A stretch of DNA of 64,000 bases from Clostridium pasteurianum (GCF_001705235.1 NZ_MCGV01000001.1:2170001-2234000); one strand, 5' to 3'; shown: positions 28,610 through 38,488, numbered from the stretch's first letter. The notes: generated by a model from the letters alone, not told the origin. Numbers and translations are program-made.

Positions 28610-29962
28610 CTACCTTCTTTCAATATTATTTCCTATTGTAATAATCTGTTTAAATTGTCCATTTTCTACGATTGTATCTAATGAAACATTTTCATATTTT
28701 CTAATAATTTCCCTTAAGTTATTAAGTCCTATTCCTCTATTATCCCCCTTTGTAGAGAACCCCCTCTCAAAGATTTTATATATGGGAGGAATCTCATTTT
28801 TATAGTTATTAATTATTACTATTAAAATAGAGCCTTCTTTGTTTACAAGTGCTACCTTCATAGACGGCTTGTCACACTTTTCTGCCGCTTCAATAGCATT
28901 ATCTAACAAGATGCCTGTAACCCTACTTAAATCTATAATATCCATATTAAAATCTTTTACGGTTTCCGCTATATCAATATATACATCTATACCTATCTCC
29001 TGAGCTCTTATTATTTTAGCTGAAAACAGTCCTTTAATTTCAGGAACTGCTATATTTTGAAGCAAACTGATCTTAAAGTTATTAGACTGCATAGCTTTAC
29101 TTAAGGGCATAACCTTATCATTAAAATACTTCTCCAAACCATCAATATCCTTATCTTGTATATACCCAAACATAGATAACAATATATTTATATAATCATG
29201 CCTAAAAGATCTCATGTTCTTATGAAGTTTTTCTAATCTACTTGTATACTGTTGTAAACTTTGAAATTCATTTTCCTTGCTGTTTAATTTCATTTCTTTA
29301 ATTACACTACCAATAAGTATGTACATTATAATTACTAAAAGAATAAAATAGGAAAAAAACAATATTCCATTTAATCTTATAACACTGCTATTAATACCAT
29401 AACTGAATTCAAATATTATATTTATGTAAAATATGGCGAAAGTTAACACAAAGGTTATACATACAAGCACTCCTATTTTTCCTTCTAATTTAATATTATA
29501 TTCACTCATTTTCTTATTTAAAAATTTCCCTATAAGCTTTGTTATAATAAAAGTCCCTATAAAAATAATACAACTAGTAATTCTACGTATTCCGGTGTTA
29601 ATCATCATAAACTTCACCTTTACGAAAAATATATACATATACATATCACTTAGTAAATAGTCCCATATTATAATTATAATTAATGAACATATAGGGAAGG
29701 CTACACTTTTAATTACATTTTTCACCTTTATGTATACAAACGCACACCCAATTAATAAATACACTATAGTAACAGCATTGTTATGCTTAGTAGCTACAAG
29801 AATCCAAGAAATTATTACCGTCATTATTGTTATTACTATAATATCCTTTATTTTAATACATTTCTCCTCGCATAAATTAGATATGCCTAAATAGAAACTC
29901 AATATAGTTATTATCATTTCGAAGTATTCTTCCATTTTTGTTATTTTTCCCCTTTTGCACAT
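28610..29962 (-). CDS. agrC: AgrC-type membrane histidine kinase
   Basis: A 450-residue HPK10-family sensor. About six N-terminal transmembrane helices would bind the cyclic peptide; the kinase part has the H-box SFRHDYINILLSMF and an ATPase domain with LLDNAIEAAEK (N-box) and GIGLNNLREI (G-box). The start is uncertain: the ATG at 29962 has no clear ribosome site, and an ATG at 29935 has AAGGGG 13 bases upstream. Confidence 0.9.
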   Translation of the reverse strand: MCKRGKITKMEEYFEMIITILSFYLGISNLCEEKCIKIKDIIVITIMTVIISWILVATKHNNAVTIVYLLIGCAFVYIKVKNVIKSVAFPICSLIIIIIWDYLLSDMYMYIFFVKVKFMMINTGIRRITSCIIFIGTFIITKLIGKFLNKKMSEYNIKLEGKIGVLVCITFVLTFAIFYINIIFEFSYGINSSVIRLNGILFFSYFILLVIIMYILIGSVIKEMKLNSKENEFQSLQQYTSRLEKLHKNMRSFRHDYINILLSMFGYIQDKDIDGLEKYFNDKVMPLSKAMQSNNFKISLLQNIAVPEIKGLFSAKIIRAQEIGIDVYIDIAETVKDFNMDIIDLSRVTGILLDNAIEAAEKCDKPSMKVALVNKEGSILIVIINNYKNEIPPIYKIFERGFSTKGDNRGIGLNNLREIIRKYENVSLDTIVENGQFKQIITIGNNIERR

Positions 29963-30000
29963 GCTTTGTTTACTAAAATTATACTATAATTTCAATAAAT

Positions 30001-30048
30001 AAAAAACAATGGTTATGATTTAAGTTTTAATCATAACCATTGTTTTTT
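30001..30048. terminator. Terminator between agrBD and agrC
   Basis: AACAATGGTTATGATT and its complement form a 16-bp perfect stem with an eight-base loop and T runs on both sides. It would separate agrBD transcripts from agrCA, unless read-through occurs. Confidence 0.9.
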
Positions 30049-30059
30049 ATTTATTGATT

Positions 30060-30227
30060 TTATTTTCTTTTATAATTTTCTTTTATAAGTGCATCAGGTA
30101 TCTTAGGCTCATATATTGCAAATACCATACATACTCCAAATGCACGATTGCCAACCTTCATAGAAGCTTTGCCTATACTGTTAATAACTTTATCGTTTAC
30201 TTTATTTAATTGATTTTTCAAACTCAT
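30060..30227 (-). CDS. agrD: AgrD-type autoinducer prepeptide
   Basis: A 55-residue peptide that overlaps the 3' end of agrB by 26 bases, as agrD genes often do. It has an amphipathic N-terminal leader (MSLKNQLNKVNDKVINSIGK), a core with the single cysteine C33 in FGVCMVFAIY, and the acidic/proline tail EPKIPDAL. AgrB would cut after the core and close a thiolactone from C33; the ring is five or six residues (CMVFA or CMVFAI). Confidence 0.88.
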   Translation of the reverse strand: MSLKNQLNKVNDKVINSIGKASMKVGNRAFGVCMVFAIYEPKIPDALIKENYKRK

Positions 30228-30825
30228 AATAATTCTTATACCTCCTTCCTAAAATTAAATATGTTATTGGCAATATACTTATGATTTCAAATATACTTGA
30301 TAAAACAATTAATGTTTTTATCATTTTACTAGGTACTATTAAAGCTATTGCCATTAAAATCATTCCCATAATTACAGATTTCTTATTTAAACTTGATCTT
30401 AGATTTGCACCAACTAGGGGATGTGCTTCTGTATCCCCAGGTGCATATTTAAACAGGAGTAAATTAATTGTTAGAAAACATATTAAAACTACATAATTAT
30501 TAAATAAAAGATAATGGCTTAAATACGCTCCTCCTACAAACATTAGAATAGAACCTACTGTACAAACTATACTATTCAGAGCGTGTAATCCAAATGCACT
30601 CCTTCTTAATAGTGCAAATGTCACCATCATAATAATGCTTTCTTTTATAAGTTTAAAATAGTACGATACCAAGAGTAGTACTATCAATTTAGCTATATTT
30701 ATAAAAATTATTTCTAACCCTAATTTTAATCGTAACAGATCATTGCCTTCTTTTTTTAAATGCTTGTTTAATTTTAGGGCACTAACATCAGCTAATTTTT
30801 CCATAAAACTTAACCTTTGTTCCAT
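30202..30825 (-). CDS. agrB: AgrB-type peptide-processing membrane protease
   Basis: A 207-residue integral membrane cysteine protease that processes AgrD. The catalytic histidine and cysteine are in SAFGLHALNSIVCTVG, and four or more hydrophobic helices follow. LRLKLGLEIIFIN and PLVGANLRSSLNKK are typical of the family. Confidence 0.92.
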   Translation of the reverse strand: MEQRLSFMEKLADVSALKLNKHLKKEGNDLLRLKLGLEIIFINIAKLIVLLLVSYYFKLIKESIIMMVTFALLRRSAFGLHALNSIVCTVGSILMFVGGAYLSHYLLFNNYVVLICFLTINLLLFKYAPGDTEAHPLVGANLRSSLNKKSVIMGMILMAIALIVPSKMIKTLIVLSSIFEIISILPITYLILGRRYKNYYEFEKSIK

Positions 30826-31185
30826 ATAATCACCTTACCTTCATTATATGACAACATATTTAGACAAGCTTAAATATGTATTAAATATCCCCTTAATTGG
30901 TATCAACTGCTCAAATAATATGCATTTATTATAATAAACGTTGCATTTTTTGTAATAATCGAATTATCAGCCTCACTTATGTTATCATATGATTTTACTT
31001 TTTAATACAATTAAGTATATTATTTTATTGATAGTCTCTATGTGTAAATTATACATCTTGCTCTTTTATATGTAAAATTTTTATTTATAAAAATTAAGGA
31101 TGCACATTGGATATTATTTTTTACTTATCCCCTTATTCTTCAAATTATATATCATTACACTTAAAGATCTTTTCAATATGAAAAA
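30826..31185. other. agrB upstream region
   Basis: A gap of 360 AT-rich bases that holds the agrB promoter (30928-30955, listed separately). No ORF with a ribosome site is seen. Confidence 0.5.
30928..30955 (-). promoter_or_regulatory. Candidate agrB promoter
   Basis: TTACAA, 16 bases, TATAAT on the minus strand, about 100 bases before agrB. AACGTTGCA lies in the spacer region and resembles a LytTR half-site only loosely. Confidence 0.45.
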
Positions 31186-31217
31186 CACCATAGGATTCAC
31201 TTACGAATACTATGGTG
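31186..31217 (-). terminator. Terminator of the chemoreceptor gene
   Basis: CACCATAG-ATTC pairs with GAAT-CTATGGTG; the minus strand continues with TTTTT. Confidence 0.75.
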
Positions 31218-31274
31218 CTCTCTTGCTCTAATAATTTTTCTATAATCTAGATTATTAGCTTCTAAAACTTAACC

Positions 31275-33272
31275 TTATACTATTTTAAATTTTAATACAA
31301 CTTCATTAAGTTTCCTTGCAACCTCTGCTTGATTTTGCGCTGTTATTGATACTTGCTCAGTTGCCTTTGATACCTCATGGGCACCCACTTTTATTTCTTC
31401 CGCATGTTCAGACGATTTCTGTTGCACTTCTGCCATATTCTGTGAAGCATTGCTTACCTGTCCAACAGTAGCCGCAAGTTCTTCTGCCATGGATGCTATC
31501 TCTTCAGATACATTACTTATAAAGTCGGCATCATTATAATATTTTTCTCCTACCTCTTTGAATACCTCAAACTTGCTATTCACATCTTCATTTATAAACT
31601 TCAATACTTCACTGCTATTTGATGAAAGATTATTAAAAGCATTTTGAACTTTTACAATGATATTATTAATTCCTGCTACCGACTCAGATGACTGCTCTGC
31701 AAGCTTTCGAACCTCTTCCGCTACTACAGCAAATCCTTTTCCTGCTTCACCTGCTCTTGCAGCTTCTATTGCCGCATTAAGTGCTAACAAATTCGTTTGC
31801 TCTGCAATACTAGCAATAGCATCAGCCATTACTTTTACATCTTTTACAACTTCCCCATCCTTAATAGCCTGAAGTATCTTCTTTTGCTTTTCTTCATATA
31901 AACTTCTAGTTTGAGCTATAGCTTTTTTCACATATTCACTAGCTTCAGTAGCCCTATTTTTTGAATCATTAGAATTATTACTTCCATCCATTGCCTTTGC
32001 AGCTAGTTCGTTTATATTTGAATTTACTTCTTCAACGGATGCACTTATTTCTTCTGATGAAGCACTTGTATCCTGTATCCCTGATACTATATTACTTACA
32101 TCCTCATCTATACTGATTGATTTCGAAGATAATTCCTCAGAAGTAGCAGAAAGTTCTTCACTTGCAGCACTCATGCTCTCAGAATTGTCAGCTATTTGTT
32201 TGATTATGCTACCAAACTCTTCATTCATTTGGTTAAATGAGATTGCAAGTTCACCTAATTCATCTTTATATTCCATTAAAAAATCGTACTTTTCGTCATG
32301 TGTCAAATCTAACTTAGCCATCTTTTTTACCATTTCAGATAAAGAAATTATTGGTTTTGTTAACTTTTTTGAAATATATATTGAAACTAAAGCAGCTACC
32401 ACTATGGATACTATTAAAACCATAACAAATGATAACATAATACCATTAATTTTCTTCATCATCTGCGCCTCTGAAATTGCGAATCCAATTTTCCAATTAC
32501 TTGCACTTATCTTTGAAGTTACAAAACTCTTTAGATCTCCATTATAATCTTTTAACTTTATAAAATTATCACTTAACACGTTGGAGTACTTTCCGTCAGA
32601 AACTTTAGTGAAACTTTGAAGTCCTTTTGCTGTCGGCTGAAAAGCTTTATTGGGATGTACAATGATATTATTGTTATCATCTAATAAAAAAGCATAACTA
32701 TTCGGTGCAATTTGGGCAGAGTTAAGTATCTGAGTAATTGAACTTATTTTAAGATCGCAACCTATAACTCCTATTATTTCTCCATTTTTAAGTACAGGTT
32801 CAGCTACACCCATCATCATTTCTTTCGTTTTGACATCCATATATGGCTCGGAGTAAACAATCTTTTTTGCACTCATAGCTCTCTTATACCAATCTCTTTG
32901 TGTGCAATCAAAATCACTCGGTGGTGTCCACCCGCTTCCAACAATAATTTTTTTATTTGGAAATCCTATGTATATATCAGAAGCATACTTATTCTTTTTC
33001 AGTTCACTTTGAAAATATGCTAGTACTTTTTGGTCATCTATGTTGTCCATATTTCCTACAGTGTTTCCCATTTCACCAACTATTTTTCCCTGACCCTCAA
33101 ACCATCCATTTATCTTTTCTGCATATTTATTTGCAGATTCAGCAAACTTATTTTGTGATTCACTCATAATTGAACTATAAGATATATAATATGTAATTGC
33201 CCCCGATGCTATCAATGTTAATGTACACAATAAACATATTACTAATGTTATTTTTGTTTTTATACTTCTCAT
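31275..33272 (-). CDS. Methyl-accepting chemotaxis protein with dCache sensor
   Basis: A 665-residue transmembrane chemoreceptor. Residues 1-30 are the first membrane helix, about 35-275 an extracellular dCache domain ([30 protein letters not shown]), about 280-300 the second helix, then HAMP, and the signalling hairpin with the tip [30 protein letters not shown]. The dCache motif near DWY suggests amino-acid or small-acid sensing, but the ligand is unknown. Single gene with its own terminator. Confidence 0.95.
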   Translation of the reverse strand: MRSIKTKITLVICLLCTLTLIASGAITYYISYSSIMSESQNKFAESANKYAEKINGWFEGQGKIVGEMGNTVGNMDNIDDQKVLAYFQSELKKNKYASDIYIGFPNKKIIVGSGWTPPSDFDCTQRDWYKRAMSAKKIVYSEPYMDVKTKEMMMGVAEPVLKNGEIIGVIGCDLKISSITQILNSAQIAPNSYAFLLDDNNNIIVHPNKAFQPTAKGLQSFTKVSDGKYSNVLSDNFIKLKDYNGDLKSFVTSKISASNWKIGFAISEAQMMKKINGIMLSFVMVLIVSIVVAALVSIYISKKLTKPIISLSEMVKKMAKLDLTHDEKYDFLMEYKDELGELAISFNQMNEEFGSIIKQIADNSESMSAASEELSATSEELSSKSISIDEDVSNIVSGIQDTSASSEEISASVEEVNSNINELAAKAMDGSNNSNDSKNRATEASEYVKKAIAQTRSLYEEKQKKILQAIKDGEVVKDVKVMADAIASIAEQTNLLALNAAIEAARAGEAGKGFAVVAEEVRKLAEQSSESVAGINNIIVKVQNAFNNLSSNSSEVLKFINEDVNSKFEVFKEVGEKYYNDADFISNVSEEIASMAEELAATVGQVSNASQNMAEVQQKSSEHAEEIKVGAHEVSKATEQVSITAQNQAEVARKLNEVVLKFKIV

Positions 33273-33533
33273 ATTTTTCCCCTTTTTTTGATACTATTTA
33301 CTATTATCGTATTTATTTTCTTCAATATAATACAATTTATTATACTTTTTGTCCAGTATCGCGGGGCTATATTGTGTAAAATTTGAATTTAATTAATAAA
33401 TGGCTCGTAACAAAATTGATGGGTAAATATACGTTAGCTATAATAAGCCTAAGGCAATAGGCTGTATTATATCATTCAAAGTTAGAAGTGAATATAAAAA
33501 CCTATTGCCATTATAGTAAAATTAAATTAAAAA

Positions 33534-34448
33534 CTAACTAACCTTCTCCCTGCTAATCTCCTCTTTTAATGGTTTTGAAATTTTAAGTTGCGCTACAAGC
33601 ATACCTGCAAGCATTAATCCGCATCCAAAAATATTTCTAAGCCCCATTCTTTCATGTAAAATTATAGCTCCACCAAGTGCTCCAAATACTGATTCCATAC
33701 TCATTATAATTGCTGCATGAGCCGGCTTCGCATGTTTTTGCCCAACAATTTGAAGTGTATATGCAATACCAACAGAACATATTCCTCCATAAAGAATAGG
33801 CACCGTTGCCCCATATAAAGCTGAAATTTTTATGTTTTCAGTAAATAGTGCAACTACTAAACTTATACTGCCACATGTTATATACTGAAAAAACGCCAGC
33901 TTGTACGAGTTGGTTTTATTTGTGAAATAGTCTATTATTAATATTTGAGCTGCAAAGAAAAATGCTCCAAAAATTTCAAGTATTTCGCCAAGCCCTATTG
34001 AGAGCTTTCCTGTATTACATAAAAAATATAAACCAATTAATGACATTAAAATACCTATCCAAGAATTTATTCCCATACGCTGCTTTAAAAATATACCGAG
34101 TATTGGAACAATTACAATGTATAATCCTGTTATAAATCCTGCTTTTCCAACTGTTGTATATAACATTCCAACCTGTTGAAAAGATGCTCCCGCAAAATTA
34201 AATATTCCTGAAATAATTCCGCCTACTACAGCAAATTTCATATAATTATTACTATTCCCATGTATTCCTTCATTTCTAAAAAAATATATTATAGGAATTA
34301 CAGAGACTGCCCCTAAAATAAACCTTACTCCATTAAAAGTGAACGGTCCTACATACTTCATCCCAACACTTTGAGCTGTAAAGGCCAGTCCCCATATAAG
34401 AGCAGTAATTAAAAGTATTACGTTTGCTTTAAAACTTTTCGATTGCAT
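33534..34448 (-). CDS. EamA/DMT-family transporter
   Basis: A 304-residue membrane protein with about ten helices in two EamA repeats (LLITALIWGLAFTAQSVGMKYVG and ILYGGICSVGIAYTLQIVGQK). ESVFGALGGAIILHERMG is the conserved C-terminal motif. Family members export amino acids or metabolites; the substrate here is unknown. Confidence 0.9.
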   Translation of the reverse strand: MQSKSFKANVILLITALIWGLAFTAQSVGMKYVGPFTFNGVRFILGAVSVIPIIYFFRNEGIHGNSNNYMKFAVVGGIISGIFNFAGASFQQVGMLYTTVGKAGFITGLYIVIVPILGIFLKQRMGINSWIGILMSLIGLYFLCNTGKLSIGLGEILEIFGAFFFAAQILIIDYFTNKTNSYKLAFFQYITCGSISLVVALFTENIKISALYGATVPILYGGICSVGIAYTLQIVGQKHAKPAHAAIIMSMESVFGALGGAIILHERMGLRNIFGCGLMLAGMLVAQLKISKPLKEEISREKVS

Positions 34449-34543
34449 TTAACCCCCCCTGTTCATACACATAATTTTATCACAATATATCTATTTTTTT
34501 ATCAAATATAAAAGATTTTGGTTCATTATCATGCATTTTTTAA

Positions 34544-34592
34544 TAAAAAAAGCAAAAATCCTGCAATGTTTATACATTACAAGATTTCTGCT
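34544..34592 (-). terminator. Terminator upstream of the EamA gene
   Basis: GCAGAAATCTTGTAATG pairs with CATTGCAGGATTTTTGC, followed on the minus strand by TTTTTTT. It ends transcripts coming from the 34773-34931 gene side. Confidence 0.85.
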
Positions 34593-34772
34593 TAATAAAC
34601 TTAAGATGATTTAAAACCAATGCGCATAAATTAGGGATGTAGTAATAGGTATTTTGTTATTATGCACATTTATTAACTTGTATCATAAGCCCTATAATAT
34701 GTTTAAAACAAACTTTCACCTTAAGTTTCTGCTTTGACACATTTGTCCTACTAGTAAATTAAAGATTATTTG

Positions 34773-34931
34773 TCAATATTTTATTGTAATAGCTGCAACT
34801 ACTAATAAGCCAACGCACATGACTACAAAAATCATTTTTTTGTCAAAACTATTTACGCATTTATGTCCACAGTATGGACACTTACTTGATAAGCTAGATA
34901 TATTTCTTTTACACTTCGGGCACCTTCTCAA
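34773..34931 (-). CDS. Small zinc-ribbon membrane protein
   Basis: A 52-residue protein with a zinc ribbon (CPKCKRN...CPYCGHKC) followed by one transmembrane helix (MIFVVMCVGLLVVAAITI). I use the TTG at 34931, which has GGAGG eight bases before it; an upstream ATG in frame would place that site inside the gene. The function is unknown. Confidence 0.75.
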   Translation of the reverse strand: MRRCPKCKRNISSLSSKCPYCGHKCVNSFDKKMIFVVMCVGLLVVAAITIKY

Positions 34932-34967
34932 TAATATTACCTCCTTATCAACTATGTAACTAAACAT

Positions 34968-35398
34968 TAGTATAACTAATAATTATAAGAGTTCAATATA
35001 TATATTTAAAAATTAATATTATATACACAATTGTTAATAATTCTTCAATAATAAAAAAAGAACTTAGAATTAATCTAAATTCTTATACTTTATATATTTA
35101 CTAATAATGGGGGCTGTTTATGCAACCTAATCTTAATTTATTGTTCTATTTGCAGATATTACTAATGTATACTAATTACCCATATTTATAACTAAACAAT
35201 TCTAGTATTAGATTAAAGTTTCAAGAATTGAAATATCCATAAGTAGCCTTGAAGCATACAAATAAATTATTCATATTGTTAAAGTATAATCCGATAGCTA
35301 AGTAAAAACTATCAGATTCTTATTGATGTTAGTAACAGATGTTTTAGTATAGGATGAATTACAGTCCTAATAATTGCCTTTTCTTTAATCTAAACTCT
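34968..35398. other. Gap without a clear gene
   Basis: AT-rich. The only coding candidate is a plus-strand 23-codon ORF at 35120-35191 (MQPNLNLLFYLQILL...) behind a G-rich stretch; support is weak. Confidence 0.4.
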
Positions 35399-35514
35399 TT
35401 AAAAAGTTAATGAAGTAATATTTAACTCTGAGCATGCTTCTTTAAATAAATTTACTGCTTTATTAAATTCTTCCCCTCCATCTGATACTGAATATGGCTC
35501 TGAAAACATATTAA
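35399..35514 (-). pseudogene. Probable out-of-frame 3' end of the lipoprotein gene
   Basis: About 38 codons in a different frame from the lipoprotein (MFSEPYSVSDGGEEFNKAVN and on), ending in TAA at 35399. It has no ribosome site of its own. It is best explained as the original C-terminus of the lipoprotein, displaced by a frameshift or sequencing error. Confidence 0.45.
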
Positions 35515-36207
35515 CTAAAATTTGTTTAGCTTTAATAATTTTTCGTGACTTTTACTATCCTTAGCACTTACATAAGTCATTTCTGGGTTTGTTAACTCAG
35601 CTATATCTTCTTTTTCTAATGCTGCCATTTGGCTAAATCCATCTCCTACACTTAACTTGTTACCATCAATATATTTCCTTAAATTATTTAATCTAGTTTG
35701 AGTCTGCTTTATATTAAAAGTTATTAAAGTTCTGTAAGTTTCATCAATACTTTCAATTTGATATTTAAGTTTAGACCCGCCCTTTGTAAAAAGTATTATG
35801 TTGTTATTCTCAATTTTAGCTGGCACAGGCTTTCCCGAAGCATAGTTCAAATATTGATTACTTACCTCTCCATTAGTATTATCAGTTTCTACATTGTTTT
35901 GTGATACATTCTTATTATGCTCATCTATTTCTTTTATCTTCTCATTTAACTTTGCCTTAGATTCTGCTGTCATACTACGTAATTTATTTTTATCAATTTT
36001 GGTTCCTTCACTAAATAGGTATGGATAGTTTTTCCTATCAGATTCTTCTGTTGAGCCTGGATCTGCATTCATATTCAATGTGCTATTATCTTTGCTTGAA
36101 TTTTGACTAGATTTGGTAGGTTTAATTCCCCCTGCACTTTTGCACCCTGATAACATACTTGCTAATAGTATTACTATTAAACTCAATGTTATATATCCTT
36201 TTTTCAT
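35515..36207 (-). CDS. Lipoprotein of unknown function, probably frameshifted near its 3' end
   Basis: A 230-residue secreted lipoprotein. The signal peptide ends in the lipobox LSGC, with the lipidated cysteine at residue 22, followed by a serine/asparagine-rich linker. The mature part is not recognised. The frame stops at 35515, but a second frame overlaps from about 35550 and continues to 35399 with coding-like composition (AKQILVNMFSEPYSVSDGG). A one-base shift near 35545 would join them. Confidence 0.65.
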   Translation of the reverse strand: MKKGYITLSLIVILLASMLSGCKSAGGIKPTKSSQNSSKDNSTLNMNADPGSTEESDRKNYPYLFSEGTKIDKNKLRSMTAESKAKLNEKIKEIDEHNKNVSQNNVETDNTNGEVSNQYLNYASGKPVPAKIENNNIILFTKGGSKLKYQIESIDETYRTLITFNIKQTQTRLNNLRKYIDGNKLSVGDGFSQMAALEKEDIAELTNPEMTYVSAKDSKSHEKLLKLNKF

Positions 36208-36631
36208 TTGTCACCTCATATATTATATCTAAATACATTAATTTAAAATCGCACCTTATACATTAGTTTCAGTGTCTAATGTATTTTCATTACTATTGTA
36301 TCATATTTCACCTTGTAGTTCCATGATATGCTTTAAAAGTATATTTTTCTTGTTTTCTATTATTTTGTCTTTTAATTTCTTCGTTTTACTTGTTTTTCCT
36401 TCTGTTTCCTTTTTTCTGAATTCTCCTTGTTTTTTATTTATGCGTGAATTGAAAAAGTAACTTCCGCTTTCAAATATAAACTGAATTTAGTCTTGCAAAG
36501 TGTTTAACATAATTAAATATGGATTAGATCAATGCTACTCATTATAAAAAATAGCTGAAAAGATATTGTTATATGACTTGTAATAAATACTTGACAAATT
36601 AACCATAATTCTAATTTTGACGACATTTCTC
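36208..36631. other. Gap left of the integrated element
   Basis: Chromosomal AT-rich sequence between the lipoprotein promoter and attL. A plus-strand ORF at 36272-36460 is hydrophobic low-complexity sequence with no ribosome site and is not called. Confidence 0.45.
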
Positions 36632-36723
36632 AAAAAATAAAAAATCCTGTAATACGTTGATATTACAAGATTTATCACTGGTGCGCACGAGAGGAGTCGA
36701 ACCTCCGGCACGCGGTTTAGGAA
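36632..36723. repeat. attL (92-bp direct repeat with tRNA 3' fragment)
   Basis: Identical to 50322-50413. It contains the 3' 45 bases of the tRNA-Arg gene (36679-36723, up to the anticodon region) and the tRNA terminator stem (AATCCTGTAATA with TATTACAAGATT). Confidence 0.95.
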
Positions 36724-36816
36724 TGTGGGTGAGTACTTATTTTATGATTTAGTGCTTTGTCTTAAATCCTTATTTTAAGCCATTTACTAATTTTAGCTTG
36801 TTGTGTTTTATAGTGA

Positions 36817-36863
36817 AATTGGAGACTATTTTGTTTGCGTAGTCTCCAAATAGTCTCCAATTG
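36817..36863. repeat. Integrase arm-type sites, left end
   Basis: Two direct copies of TAGTCTCCAA (36840 and 36851) and one inverted copy, AATTGGAGACTATTT (36817-36831). The same paired motif lies at the right end (50278-50300). Confidence 0.7.
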
Positions 36864-36880
36864 GATTTAATAATTAGCAC

Positions 36881-36909
36881 TTGTTTTATATATTACGTTT
36901 TGATATACT
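36881..36909 (+). promoter_or_regulatory. Promoter of the small-peptide cassette
   Basis: TTGTTT, a 17-base spacer and TATACT, about 30 bases before the 20-codon ORF. Confidence 0.65.
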
Positions 36910-36940
36910 ATTTATAAAAATTAAATAGAGGTGAGAAGTT

Positions 36941-37003
36941 ATGTTGTTAAGCTTAAAATTATTGGGCTTTGAATTAACTATACGCATAAGAAAGATAAAA
37001 TAA
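36941..37003 (+). CDS. 20-residue basic hydrophobic peptide in a structured transcript
   Basis: The ORF reads MLLSLKLLGFELTIRIRKIK and has a ribosome site GAGGTGAG before the ATG. The 12-bp stem CATAAGAAAGAT/ATCTTTCTTATG straddles the stop codon, GCTCCAAA/TTTGGAGC follows, and sequence around the start is partly complementary to 37046-37085. A promoter and terminator frame the unit. It looks like a type I toxin or regulatory leader peptide, but no known family is recognised. Confidence 0.55.
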   Translation: MLLSLKLLGFELTIRIRKIK

Positions 37004-37097
37004 TCTTTCTTATGTAGCTCCAAAGATTACATTTTGGAGCACCCAATAAGCCTAATAACAATAAATTAATAAAAACATAACTTTTCACAAACGGAAT

Positions 37098-37120
37098 GAG
37101 TGGAGAAATCCACTCTTTTA
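37098..37120 (+). terminator. Terminator of the small-peptide cassette
   Basis: GAGTGGA-GAAA-TCCACTC with a GAAA tetraloop, followed by TTTTATTATT. Confidence 0.88.
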
Positions 37121-37167
37121 TTATTCAAAAAACTTATTAAGTAATAATAAAGTGCATACATAAAAAA

Positions 37168-37191
37168 CACCTACTAATTTAATAGTAAGTG
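37168..37191 (-). terminator. Terminator of the Panacea operon
   Basis: CACTTACTA pairs with TAGTAGGTG on the minus strand, followed by TTTTTT. Confidence 0.75.
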
Positions 37192-37211
37192 CTTAAAATA
37201 TCAACTTAGAT

Positions 37212-38054
37212 TTAATATAATAAATATGCAATTAAGAATATGGCCATAAATATTATTATTGATATATTAGGAATAACTATATGTGTATATTTAACAAACA
37301 TTTTCTTATACCATGTGCAATCACACTTTTCTTTAGTACAAAATTTATCACATTTTCTACTAACTAAATCCTTGTCCACAATCCTACCTATGGAATATAA
37401 TAGCAAATTTAATAAGTTAAATATCGCAAACACAACAAATCCACCTATAACCATTATCCCTAAAAAAGCATCATGATCCTTAAGATTGGTAACTCTTGAA
37501 AATATTTGGGATAATATGTTTAACCCACCAAATAAGCCAAAGGTTATTGATGAAAATATTCCCAAAATGGATATATATGAAATTTGTGCAGATTCCATTT
37601 TTTTATTAAATTTATTAATGTCATTATGAATTCCATCGATATCTTTATTTATATCATCTTGCACCTTGCTAGCTTCTTTATTAATTTTATTAACTTGTTT
37701 CCCAAAGGAGTTTAAACCATCCTGGGCATTCTTAGATATTTTACGCAGCTCAAATAATCTTATATTCTCTAAATTTATATGATCCCAAAGTTTTCTAACA
37801 CTTTTTGCTGCTTCAGTATCTCCCATTTGTTCTTCTATATTTTTAATTTTTTCTGGTAGGAAATCCCTCTCTTCATCCTTTTCAATTAAAAAAAGTACTC
37901 GCGTTATATCGGAGTACTCATGCCTATAGCCATCTGAATAGAGATCATTAAATCTACCAACGTATCTTTTTAATTTTTTATCATTTAAATCAAAATCATG
38001 TGCTAATTCACTAATTAAATTCTCCAATATTACATCTTTCTTATTCTTAGCCAT
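37212..38054 (-). CDS. Membrane protein, candidate toxin of a Panacea pair
   Basis: A 280-residue protein with a helical, partly coiled N-terminal half (about 1-155; repeated INK/DIN pattern) and three predicted membrane helices (about 158-185, 200-222 and 255-278), with a cysteine-rich segment between the last two (CDKFCTKEKCDC). No catalytic domain is recognised. It starts 11 bases behind a Panacea-domain antitoxin gene and shares its promoter and terminator. Known Panacea partners include membrane-acting toxins, so a toxin that damages or signals at the membrane is inferred. Confidence 0.7.
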   Translation of the reverse strand: MAKNKKDVILENLISELAHDFDLNDKKLKRYVGRFNDLYSDGYRHEYSDITRVLFLIEKDEERDFLPEKIKNIEEQMGDTEAAKSVRKLWDHINLENIRLFELRKISKNAQDGLNSFGKQVNKINKEASKVQDDINKDIDGIHNDINKFNKKMESAQISYISILGIFSSITFGLFGGLNILSQIFSRVTNLKDHDAFLGIMVIGGFVVFAIFNLLNLLLYSIGRIVDKDLVSRKCDKFCTKEKCDCTWYKKMFVKYTHIVIPNISIIIFMAIFLIAYLLY

Positions 38055-38065
38055 AATATCATCCT

Positions 38066-38488
38066 TTAATTACAAAAAAATTCTCTCATCTTTTCTTTAG
38101 TTATTATCTTTTCTCCATTATTATAAGTATCACGCCATGGAAATTCCGAATGCGTTTGTTCGACTAAAGTCCAAGCATTTAAATTACTTTTACTTATTAT
38201 AACCGGATCAATAACGTCTCTCTCGCTTTGATCAATTTGAACATTACCCTGATAATTTGTAATGTCACTTGATGAATAACCATTAAATGTATAATAAACA
38301 TCCGGCACTACCGGACCATATTGCCACGCCATTATATCATCTTGAAATAAGGCTTCACCATCATTATTTTTCATAAATTCCCCTTGAACATAATACAGTA
38401 TTTTTTGCAATTGCAAATTACTTACTGGCCTTCTAAGTTCAATACATTTATTTATTATATACTTTGCAATATCTAAAGCGTTATGCAC
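38066..38488 (-). CDS. Panacea-domain (SocA-like, DUF4065) antitoxin
   Basis: A 140-residue protein with the Panacea signature: ALDIAKYIINKC near the start, LQLQKILYYVQGEF, and the downstream DDIMAWQYGPVVPDVYYTF. Such proteins neutralise varied toxins encoded next to them. I use the GTG at 38488, which has GGAGG eight bases upstream; the GTG at 38497 overlaps that site. An inverted repeat overlaps the promoter, suggesting autoregulation. Confidence 0.88.
   Translation of the reverse strand: MHNALDIAKYIINKCIELRRPVSNLQLQKILYYVQGEFMKNNDGEALFQDDIMAWQYGPVVPDVYYTFNGYSSSDITNYQGNVQIDQSERDVIDPVIISKSNLNAWTLVEQTHSEFPWRDTYNNGEKIITKEKMREFFCN

Noticed and set aside
35120-35191. 23-codon plus-strand ORF with a G-rich stretch upstream
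   Set aside because: Composition is like the surrounding sequence and no promoter or terminator frames it.
36272-36460. 62-codon hydrophobic ORF left of attL
   Set aside because: Low-complexity F/S/L-rich sequence without a ribosome site.
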